A DNA stretch of 8,188 nt, taken from contig DAOVZP010000053.1 of NCBI GenBank assembly GCA_030635045.1, positions 1 through 8,188 of the forward strand, read 5' to 3'. The DNA comes from Bacteroidota bacterium. Lineage in GTDB: Bacteria > Bacteroidota > Bacteroidia > Bacteroidales > B18-G4. Of the stretch, positions 1 through 6,531 are shown one piece after another. The stretch's first letter is position 1. Each line of letters starts with the position of its first letter. The notes below the pieces were generated by a model. It searched no databases and was not told where the DNA came from. It was given only the letters and a program-made list of their open reading frames with translations. Both the position numbers and the translations under genes were made by a program.

Positions 1-1
1 A

Positions 2-1015
2 TCAGTATTACTATTATCTACTCATGTGAATGCACAGACAATCCTCTGTGTTGACCGTGATTTTGGAGACACCACCACCGGCGGTTATACCGATACCTGG
101 CCTATGATACACCGGGCCCTGGATGCTGCCGGATACACCTATGACTACTGGGAAGTACTTTTAGAAGAAGATAATGGTCCTGATGCTAACTACATGGGCA
201 GCTATGATGTGGTTATCTGGTTTACAGGGGAAGCCTGGGCGGATCATGCCACGATGGGGCCTGATGACGAATTCAGCCTTCTGCTTTATATGTCCTTTGG
301 AGGAAAGGTGTTCCTTAATGCCCAGGATTGGCTTTGGGATTGGTACCCCAGCTATGGCAATTTTAGTGAAGGGGAGTTCCCTTATGACCAATTCGGGATC
401 GTAGAAGTTGTTCAGGATGTTTATCATATCGAACCTGAAGACCCCAGCTCCATTGCTGATTCAGCCAAGTTTTACGGTTCAATAGGCTCTCTGGCAGAAG
501 GACTGGTTTTCCCGGTAGTTGATATCTTCACCACAGACTCTGATGACGGACTATATGGTGACAGTATTGCCCAACATTTAGGCCAGAATTTAATGTCGAT
601 ACAGGAGCCATACATGTCGCCCGGCCCTGCTGCCATTCAGTATGAAACAGCTGCTTTTCGATCTGTATTCACTACTATCGACATTGCGGCCATTTCCGAT
701 ACTATAATGAGGAATATTTTTATGCACAGGATCGTTGACTGGCTTGCGTATGGCCCTACAGGCGTTAGTGATTTAAAAACAGAGGATATAGAATTGGTGA
801 TCCGTCCCAATCCGGTGACAAGCATTGTGAATATTGGAATGATACAGCAGATGGAGGAAGTTTCAATATATAGCAGCCAGGGCCAACTGGTTCGTCATGA
901 AGCTATTGAAAAATCAAGCATAAAGATGGATCTGAGCGACCTGAAACCGGGTATTTATATTTTGAAAGTAAAAACCCATAAAGGCATTGTAACCAGTAAA
1001 TTACTTAAACAATAA
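2..1015 (+). CDS. T9SS-secreted protein with GATase1/ThuA-like domain (5' partial)
   Basis: The frame is open from the window edge, so the gene starts upstream. The first visible residues (SVLLLSTHVNAQ) look like the end of a type I signal peptide cut near VNA/Q. The GTG at 26 falls inside this peptide and is not a credible start. Numbering from that GTG, the mature protein opens with a beta strand (ILCVDRD, 6-12). A YDVVIWFTGE strand (60-69) and GGKVFLNAQD (92-101) follow. This strand-turn pattern fits the flavodoxin-like GATase1/ThuA-like domains found in many secreted Bacteroidota and archaeal proteins. The only cysteine is in the first strand and none sits after the WFTG strand, so amidotransferase chemistry is unlikely and the role is probably binding or structural. 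Residues from about 256 to 329 form a T9SS type A sorting domain: IRPNP start, IYSSQGQLV middle, LKPGIYILKV and a basic end. This implies export across the outer membrane and removal of the domain. Substrate unknown. Confidence 0.85.
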   Translation, partial: SVLLLSTHVNAQTILCVDRDFGDTTTGGYTDTWPMIHRALDAAGYTYDYWEVLLEEDNGPDANYMGSYDVVIWFTGEAWADHATMGPDDEFSLLLYMSFGGKVFLNAQDWLWDWYPSYGNFSEGEFPYDQFGIVEVVQDVYHIEPEDPSSIADSAKFYGSIGSLAEGLVFPVVDIFTTDSDDGLYGDSIAQHLGQNLMSIQEPYMSPGPAAIQYETAAFRSVFTTIDIAAISDTIMRNIFMHRIVDWLAYGPTGVSDLKTEDIELVIRPNPVTSIVNIGMIQQMEEVSIYSSQGQLVRHEAIEKSSIKMDLSDLKPGIYILKVKTHKGIVTSKLLKQ

Positions 1016-1024
1016 ATACATAAA

Positions 1025-1249
1025 ATGAGTATTTGTATAAAGATTGCAAAATTCACAGGGATAATACTTGGAACATTAGCCGGCATTCTGGTTTTGCTTG
1101 GGGTGATCGGCTATTTCATGTGGTTCCTTTACGAGGCATCATTTCTTAATGTTGCAAACTATTGGAATTATCTCTATGCATCGGTACCATTTAGCATACT
1201 GGCTATTTGTTGTACTCTATTTGTAATAGCAGGTAAGGACAAAAAGTAA
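1025..1249 (+). CDS. Small two-helix membrane protein, hypothetical
   Basis: A 74-residue protein that I do not recognise. It has two hydrophobic segments, about residues 10-36 and 49-69. Lysines at 6 and 9 and a KDKK tail suggest both ends face the cytoplasm, with a short aromatic-rich periplasmic loop (NVANYWNYLY). There is no Cys-His pair, enzyme motif or lipobox. The ATG follows the stop of the upstream T9SS cargo gene by nine bases and no promoter is visible between them, so the two are probably co-transcribed and share the terminator at 1348-1380. The start is preceded by an A-rich stretch and no Shine-Dalgarno, as is usual in Bacteroidota. That this is a real gene rests on hydrophobic pattern, tight spacing and clean start and stop. 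Function is unknown; a link to its secreted neighbour is only positional. Confidence 0.65.
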   Translation: MSICIKIAKFTGIILGTLAGILVLLGVIGYFMWFLYEASFLNVANYWNYLYASVPFSILAICCTLFVIAGKDKK

Positions 1250-1277
1250 ACATAACTGATACTATCTGTATTTTTTT

Positions 1278-1300
1278 GGAAATGGTGTCATATCATTTCC
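1278..1300 (+). other. Weak hairpin in the 3' untranslated region
   Basis: GGAAATG (1278-1284) can pair with CATTTCC (1294-1300) around a nine-base loop. The second arm can instead pair imperfectly with GGAATG at 1301-1306. The T run lies before the hairpin (1271-1277), not after it, so it is not a plus-strand terminator. It may only stabilise the 3' end of the message, or be chance. Confidence 0.25.
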
Positions 1301-1347
1301 GGAATGGTATAAAAAGTATTATGCTGACAGATTAAATTGTTAGCTGT

Positions 1348-1380
1348 AAGCAGCCGGATATAAAGTCATCCGGCTGTTTT
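1348..1380 (+). terminator. Rho-independent terminator after the first two-gene unit
   Basis: A nine-base perfect stem, CAGCCGGAT (1351-1359) with ATCCGGCTG (1368-1376), closes an eight-base loop and is followed by TTTT (1377-1380). The AAG before the stem can pair with the start of the T run and lengthen it. It lies 98 bases after the small membrane gene and 40 bases before the next promoter, so it separates two transcription units. Confidence 0.88.
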
Positions 1381-1419
1381 GTTAATAGACTACAAGAAAA
1401 ATAAAAATGATAGATTATC

Positions 1420-1450
1420 TTGGCAGGCAACCATGACATCAATACATTTG
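1420..1450 (+). promoter_or_regulatory. Bacteroidota-type promoter for the beta-propeller gene
   Basis: TACATTTG at 1443-1450 matches the Bacteroidota -7 box TAnnTTTG exactly. CTTGG at 1419-1423 supplies the TTG of the -33 box, 20 bases upstream. The centre-to-centre distance is about 26 bases, as expected for the primary sigma factor of this phylum. Transcription should start near 1453-1458, leaving a leader of roughly 20 bases before the ATG at 1477. It follows directly on the terminator of the previous unit. The match is by eye; no start-site data. Confidence 0.7.
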
Positions 1451-1476
1451 TCTCATTAATTACAAATCAACTCACT

Positions 1477-4197
1477 ATGACTCAAAAAAAGTACTATCTG
1501 ACAGCCGGATTAACATTATCGGCACTGCTGATCTCATTTTTCATTTTCAATAATTCTGCACCGGACCCAAGAGATGCATATGAGCAGGAGCTTATTGCAA
1601 TGTATGCGCAGATCCCGGAAGCAATTATAGTCGAATCTGAAGGTGATAACCGCCCCGACAGGCCTGATTTGGCGGCCATACAAAACTTCTTTAGCATTAT
1701 GGATCCGGCCCTGGGCCATGTTCCCACGGAGCGCCTGAGGATAGCCTGGGAGCAAACCAGCACCATGCAGGAAAATTCCATCAGGGAAAGCAATGCTTTA
1801 TACTGGCAAACAGAAGGATCTAATATGGGGGGTCGAGTACGCGCCGTTATGTATGATCCCAACGAACTGTCAGGAAACAAGGTATGGGCAGGCGCAGTTA
1901 CAGGAGGTTTATGGTATAACAATGATATTACTGATGACCAGAGTGCATGGGTGCCGGTAGATGATTTTCTGTCAAACCTGTCGGTCAGTTGTATTGTCAG
2001 CGATCCGAATAATTCACAGGTTTTTTATGCCGGAACGGGAGAGGCGGAAACAGCAAGGGTAATTTATCGCGAGTCTTCAGGAGTGGGGATGGGAATATTA
2101 AAATCTTCCGATGGCGGGGCCAGTTGGGATTATCTTCTTTCAACAGAATCATTTAAATATGTCACCGATATTCAAATTCGTGATGAGGATGGTATCAGCG
2201 TGATCTATGCCGGGGTTGCCTCAGGTATATATAAAGGCGTGACACACCAAAGCGAACCCGCCAATGGCCTGTTCCGTTCAGTAGATGGCGGACAGAACTG
2301 GGAACAGGTGTTGCCTTTTATACCCGGACTTGATGAAACTTATGCTGTGTCGGATATTAAAATTCAGGGAGATGGCCGTATTTATGTAGGCTCCATGGAA
2401 ACTCCTGAACTGGAAGGGGGGGCAACAATATTTTATTCGGATGAAGGAACCACCGGAACCTGGACCACCTATGAAGATGTAAAAACACTTATCGAAAATC
2501 AAACTACAGAAAATATTCCCGGCCGTGTCATCCTGGCCATTGCACCCTCTGATACTGCTGTTGTATATGCCCTTTTTGCCGTAGGATATGAAAATGGCTT
2601 TGTTTATTATAAGGGACGTTATATTTATCGCACCAATGACAATGGACAAACATGGCAGCAGGTAAATCTCCCCGACTATGATTATGCTACCCTGGCCTGG
2701 CATGCACTGACCGCCGGTGTTGACCCGGTTGATGCCGATCATCTGTATGTTGGCGGGCTCGACGTATGGTCAACCATGAATGGAGGAGCCTCCTGGGCCC
2801 ATCAATCTGACTGGGCGTTAATGTATTATGGCGGAGGTGATGATTATGTGCATGCTGATCAACATGTTCAGTTGTATAAAGACGGATCGGTAGATGAAAT
2901 GTTGTTTGCCACCGATGGTGGAGTTTTTTATACTGCTAATGCCTCATCATCAAACCCTGTATTCGAAGAAAAGAATAAAAATTTCAGCACCCTGCAATTT
3001 TATACCTGTGCCATATCACCGGTAGCGGGAGATAACAGGTATATTGGCGGCTTGCAGGACAACGGCACCCTATTTTTCCAGGGAAACCCTCTCGATATAA
3101 ATGATATGATCGATGGTGGTGATGGTGCCGGATGCTTCTGGGATGTGGACGAGCCCGAGATCTTTATTACTTCTGTGTATTATAACAGGTATACAGTTTT
3201 TTTAAATGGTAATCAATACCAGAATGCCGGAGATTATTGCGGAACCTTTATATGTCCTGCCGACTATGATTATAAAATGAATAAACTTTATGCCAATGCA
3301 TGTGGTTTTTTCGGGAACAGGGCCGACCAGCTGATGCGGGTTTCTTCTATCCCCAACAATCCATGGGAAACCTTTATTACCCTTGGAACCGGCGTAACTA
3401 CACCTTTTACGCATGTTAAATATTCTCCGTATTCACCGGATGAGACCACGACGCTTTTTGTTGGCGGACAAACAGGCAGGCTTTTCAAGGTCGAGAACGC
3501 CCAGGCCACACCCGAGGTGACTGAAATAACTGGAGCAGATTTCCCGATCTCATCTATTTCCTGTGTTGCCATAGGTGGTTCTGAAGATACTCTAATGGTT
3601 ACTTTCTCAAATTACGGGGTTATTTCGGTATGGCAAACCTATGACGGCGGAGGTGCCTGGACGAATGTTGAGGGTAACCTGCCGGACATGCCTGTTCGTT
3701 ATGCCCTTTACCATCCCGATGATGCAAAACAGGCCATGCTGGCCACAGAGCTTGGGACATGGACCTGTAATCACATGCACCTTAACGACCCGCAATGGGC
3801 TCCTGATGTAGATGGTATGGCCAATGTCAGGATTGACATGATACAATTAAGGGAAGCGGATAATACGGTGTTGGCAGCTACCCATGGACGTGGACTGTTT
3901 ACAACGACATGGGTATCTGATCCGTGGGTTTCTGTAGGCGAATTTCCCGAACTGGCAGTAACAAACATATGGCCTAACCCAACAAAGGGGTGGTTGAATA
4001 TTAGCCTTGGAGAGCAAGCCGCCGATCATATTGATCTATCAATCAGCGATATGCAGGGGCGCATAGTAATTGAGGAAAAACTTAAGGCGGGCCAGGAAAC
4101 CCATAAGCTTGATTTGAGCAACATGCCTCCCGGTACATATCTGCTCCGGCTAACCGATGGGCAGAGGTCTTATTCTGAAAAGATCATCCACCAATAA
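1477..4197 (+). CDS. Large secreted BNR/Asp-box beta-propeller protein with T9SS sorting domain
   Basis: I place the start at ATG 1477 (906 residues). The frame also opens at TTG 1420, but that TTG is the promoter's -33 box, and the ATG form begins with a normal signal (MTQKKYYLTAGL, hydrophobic to about residue 24). Five Asp boxes (S/TxDGGxxW type) lie at residues 210-217, 268-275, 386-393, 433-440 and 721-728. An ATHGRGLF motif at 801-808 resembles the last blade of VPS10/sortilin-like and GH74-like propellers. The length and the gap between boxes four and five suggest two propellers or one large degenerate one. Residues from about 826 to the end form a T9SS type A sorting domain (NIWPNPTKGWLNI, SDMQGRIV, MPPGTYLLRL), so the protein is exported and then probably surface-anchored or released. 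Such proteins are often annotated as glycosyl hydrolases, but I cannot identify GH74 catalytic acids, so the activity is left open; binding to glycan or protein is equally possible. It is monocistronic, between promoter 1420-1450 and terminator 4196-4239. Confidence 0.9.
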   Translation: MTQKKYYLTAGLTLSALLISFFIFNNSAPDPRDAYEQELIAMYAQIPEAIIVESEGDNRPDRPDLAAIQNFFSIMDPALGHVPTERLRIAWEQTSTMQENSIRESNALYWQTEGSNMGGRVRAVMYDPNELSGNKVWAGAVTGGLWYNNDITDDQSAWVPVDDFLSNLSVSCIVSDPNNSQVFYAGTGEAETARVIYRESSGVGMGILKSSDGGASWDYLLSTESFKYVTDIQIRDEDGISVIYAGVASGIYKGVTHQSEPANGLFRSVDGGQNWEQVLPFIPGLDETYAVSDIKIQGDGRIYVGSMETPELEGGATIFYSDEGTTGTWTTYEDVKTLIENQTTENIPGRVILAIAPSDTAVVYALFAVGYENGFVYYKGRYIYRTNDNGQTWQQVNLPDYDYATLAWHALTAGVDPVDADHLYVGGLDVWSTMNGGASWAHQSDWALMYYGGGDDYVHADQHVQLYKDGSVDEMLFATDGGVFYTANASSSNPVFEEKNKNFSTLQFYTCAISPVAGDNRYIGGLQDNGTLFFQGNPLDINDMIDGGDGAGCFWDVDEPEIFITSVYYNRYTVFLNGNQYQNAGDYCGTFICPADYDYKMNKLYANACGFFGNRADQLMRVSSIPNNPWETFITLGTGVTTPFTHVKYSPYSPDETTTLFVGGQTGRLFKVENAQATPEVTEITGADFPISSISCVAIGGSEDTLMVTFSNYGVISVWQTYDGGGAWTNVEGNLPDMPVRYALYHPDDAKQAMLATELGTWTCNHMHLNDPQWAPDVDGMANVRIDMIQLREADNTVLAATHGRGLFTTTWVSDPWVSVGEFPELAVTNIWPNPTKGWLNISLGEQAADHIDLSISDMQGRIVIEEKLKAGQETHKLDLSNMPPGTYLLRLTDGQRSYSEKIIHQ
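2104..3660 (+). repeat. Five Asp-box (BNR) repeats within the propeller gene
   Basis: The boxes are encoded at 2104-2127 (SSDGGASW), 2278-2301 (SVDGGQNW), 2632-2655 (TNDNGQTW), 2773-2796 (TMNGGASW) and 3637-3660 (TYDGGGAW). Each is a structural turn between the third and fourth strands of a propeller blade. Boxes three and four have Asn in place of one conserved Asp or Gly. Spacing is irregular (58, 118, 47 and 288 residues between starts), so several blades must lack a recognisable box. Confidence 0.85.
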
Positions 4198-4239
4198 AAA
4201 AAGGGCTTTTGCAATATTGCAAAAGCCCTTAAATTTTTT
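4196..4239. terminator. Bidirectional terminator between convergent genes
   Basis: Bases 4201-4215 and 4216-4230 are perfect reverse complements (AAGGGCTTTTGCAAT with ATTGCAAAAGCCCTT). An A run lies to the left (4196-4202) and TTTTTT to the right (4234-4239). As RNA it folds into a long stem with the central bases as loop. The plus-strand reading ends in AAATTTTTT, and the minus-strand reading runs straight into seven U, so it should work both ways, probably better for the minus-strand operon. It begins at the stop codon of the propeller gene and ends 10 bases from the stop of the S46 peptidase. Confidence 0.92.
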
Positions 4240-4249
4240 CATAGAAATA

Positions 4250-6508
4250 TTATTCAATTGATTTCTCTGTTACAGCCTTGGCTTTAACATTTACTGTTTT
4301 CACCTTTGTATGTTTGGGAGTGTCAACAATGGTCAGTTCATCGATAATGTTCTGTGCGCCGGCCAGCTTATCAATGATAAATAATACATACCTGATATCA
4401 ACATTGATGGTACGCTGCAATTCCGGTTCGAAAGCGATGTCGCCACTCATAGCTTCCCAGTTGCCGTCAAATGCAATACCTATAAGTTCGCCATTGCCAT
4501 TTATAACAGGGCTTCCGGAGTTACCACCGGTAATGTCATTGGTTGTCAGGAAGCAAACATTCAATCGCTCTTTTCCATTAACCATTTCCCCGTAAGGGCC
4601 AAAGTCTTTATTTGCATAGAGCGTTTTAAGCTTTTCTTCAACAAAGAACTCATCATTTGTTGCGTCTTCTTTTTCCATAACCCCGGCCAGCGTTGTAAAG
4701 TAATCGTAGAAAACTGCATCTGCCGCTATATAATCCTGAACCGAACCATAAGACATTCTCATCGTGGAGTTGGCATCCGGATAGAAAACCTTATCAGGTT
4801 TCATTTCTCTGAGGCCGGCAATGAACAAACGGTTAAATTCACCAATCTGGGTGTTTGCCTGACGATATTGTCCCATAACCTGCCCCATCATATTAGTGAA
4901 ATCAGTTGACAGCATAAAGGCCGGATCTTTTTCAAGTGTTTTCTTTTTTGGCTTATCAAGGAATGCATTGATCTGATCCTGGCTTTCAAAAATCGAGTTA
5001 TTGAAAACATAATCAGCCAGAAATATAAAGTTGCCATTCATATCATCAACCAGCTCAAGGAAATATTCGGGCTGGCTTTCGAGGGGTACATTGTTGTGAT
5101 AAACCTCCATTAAAGCAGCAAAAGCATCTTCATCGGCCGGGGCATAATAATTTTTAAAATGACCGCCCATTCCGTCTCTCAGCTGAGTGATGGTTTCTTC
5201 GATGATCGCATCATCTGCCTTGGAATCGAGTAATTCAAGCAATTGTCCGTACTGGGCGGCATAACCAAGGATTTCGGGAGAATTGGCTGCAAGGGCAGTA
5301 TATACAAGCACGGGAAAGTCATTTGTAAGGTTGGCATATCCTTCTTCCAGGTTTTTTAGCACCTCCCCATATTTTTCACTGGTTTCAGGTTGTGCATCGG
5401 CCCATGCCTGGAATGCTATTTCGATCTTTTGTTTCTTTTCATAAACCTTGAGGCGCTTCAATCCGCGTGTCTGGCCCAGGAATAATTTCCATGCATTGGC
5501 CAGGCCTGCATATTTGGAAGCATATTGGATCCTTACAGCCTGATCGGCATCCATATGGACTTTCCATGCCTGCAGCTGGGCGTCGAATATCTCAATTAGT
5601 GTTGGGAGGAATGCATCCAGCTTATATTCAATACCAAAAGAAGTCATGTATCTTTCAGTTCCGCCGGGATAACCCCAAACCATTGCAAAATCACCCTCTT
5701 TGTATCCATCAATTGAAACAGGAAGGTGATGGGCAGGTTTCAGTGGAATATTTTCTTCTGCATATTTAGCCGATTCGCCTTCGGGGCCGGTATAAATCCT
5801 GAAAATGGAAAAGTCGCCTGTATGGCGGGGCCACATCCAGTTGTCGGTGTCTCCGCCATATTTACCGATAGATGAAGGCGGTGCTCCAACAAGACGAACA
5901 TCTTTATACACAGTATAAACGAAGAGGTAATACTCACTTCCCCCATAGAAAGAAGAAACACGTGTAGTATATTTGCCATCTTCTTCGGCTTTTTCTGCGA
6001 GGCGCGTACGAATTTTTCTTACTGCTGCAGTACGCTCTGATTCAGTCAGTGTATCAGAAAGAAAAGGGATAATGCTATCCGTAACATCTTCCATTCTCAC
6101 AAGGAACGAAGCTGCCATGCCCTTATTGGGCAATTCTTCCTCAAGGCTCATCGCCCAGAATCCATCCTTCAGATAATCATGTTCGACGGTACTGTGCGAC
6201 TGGATCTTATTATAGCCACAATGGTGGTTAGTGAAGAGTAAACCTTTTTCGGAGACGATTTCCCCGGTACAGAAAAAACCACCAACACCTCCGCCTGAAA
6301 GGCCGACAATGGCATCTTTGAGGCTGGAATTGTTGATACTGTAAATCTCCTCTGCAGTGAGCTGTAGCCCCATTTCCTGCATGTCAACATAGTTCAGTCT
6401 TTCAACAAACATAGGAAGCCACATCCCTTCATCGGGTGGCTCATACGCCATTGTGCTTCCTATAAGCAAAGCAGCAAAAAGCGTTAATAACAAATTTTTC
6501 ATAATCAT
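4250..6508 (-). CDS. dpp7: S46 family dipeptidyl peptidase, DPP7 type
   Basis: A 752-residue periplasmic serine exopeptidase that removes dipeptides from the N-terminus of oligopeptides. A signal peptide ends near STMA (residues 17-20) and is followed by the family's EGMWLP start. The double-barrel chymotrypsin-fold triad is complete: His96 in TNHHCGY, Asp232 in RHTGDF, Ser664 in GGNSGSPV. Asn223 and Trp224 (DNWMW) match the pair that holds the substrate N-terminus in solved S46 structures. Gly682 in FDGNWE, 18 residues after the catalytic Ser, matches the Gly of DPP7 rather than the Arg of DPP11, predicting bulky or aliphatic P1 residues instead of Asp/Glu. The helical domain that caps the active site fills roughly 290-580. 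A lysine-rich tail (about 730-752, DTPKHTKVKTVNVKAKAV onward) extends past the usual family end. Start: ATG 6508 or ATG 6502 (MKNLLLTL); both give the same mature protein and neither has a Shine-Dalgarno. It follows the M49-like gene by 23 bases, so it is probably co-transcribed. Confidence 0.95.
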   Translation of the reverse strand: MIMKNLLLTLFAALLIGSTMAYEPPDEGMWLPMFVERLNYVDMQEMGLQLTAEEIYSINNSSLKDAIVGLSGGGVGGFFCTGEIVSEKGLLFTNHHCGYNKIQSHSTVEHDYLKDGFWAMSLEEELPNKGMAASFLVRMEDVTDSIIPFLSDTLTESERTAAVRKIRTRLAEKAEEDGKYTTRVSSFYGGSEYYLFVYTVYKDVRLVGAPPSSIGKYGGDTDNWMWPRHTGDFSIFRIYTGPEGESAKYAEENIPLKPAHHLPVSIDGYKEGDFAMVWGYPGGTERYMTSFGIEYKLDAFLPTLIEIFDAQLQAWKVHMDADQAVRIQYASKYAGLANAWKLFLGQTRGLKRLKVYEKKQKIEIAFQAWADAQPETSEKYGEVLKNLEEGYANLTNDFPVLVYTALAANSPEILGYAAQYGQLLELLDSKADDAIIEETITQLRDGMGGHFKNYYAPADEDAFAALMEVYHNNVPLESQPEYFLELVDDMNGNFIFLADYVFNNSIFESQDQINAFLDKPKKKTLEKDPAFMLSTDFTNMMGQVMGQYRQANTQIGEFNRLFIAGLREMKPDKVFYPDANSTMRMSYGSVQDYIAADAVFYDYFTTLAGVMEKEDATNDEFFVEEKLKTLYANKDFGPYGEMVNGKERLNVCFLTTNDITGGNSGSPVINGNGELIGIAFDGNWEAMSGDIAFEPELQRTINVDIRYVLFIIDKLAGAQNIIDELTIVDTPKHTKVKTVNVKAKAVTEKSIE

Positions 6509-6531
6509 TTATAATTTAATTATTAATAGAA

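Noticed and set aside
26..28. GTG as start of the first gene
   Set aside because: It lies inside a hydrophobic signal-peptide frame that stays open to the window edge, and only three residues would precede the mature protein. The true start is upstream of the window.
161..427. Minus-strand frame of 88 codons opposite the first gene
   Set aside because: It is fully inside a well-supported T9SS cargo gene, has no recognisable domain, and is a typical antisense shadow. The same applies to the other short frames within the propeller and peptidase genes.
1278..1300. Second terminator or riboswitch downstream of the small membrane gene
   Set aside because: The hairpin is short, AT-rich and has its T run on the wrong side. 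The alternative pairing is imperfect and there is no gene start close enough to be controlled by it.
1494..1922. Minus-strand frame of 142 codons opposite the propeller gene
   Set aside because: The translation is low in recognisable motifs and lies antisense to the signal peptide and first domain of a clear gene. No promoter or ribosome site supports it.
1477..4197. Sialidase identity based on the Asp boxes
   Set aside because: Sialidases need an FRIP-type motif and an arginine triad. I see no FRIP motif before the first box, and Asp boxes occur in many non-sialidase propellers.
4278..4595. Plus-strand frame of 105 codons with a hydrophobic start
   Set aside because: It lies antisense to the catalytic Ser region of the S46 peptidase, whose conservation explains the open frame, and it follows directly on a terminator with no promoter.
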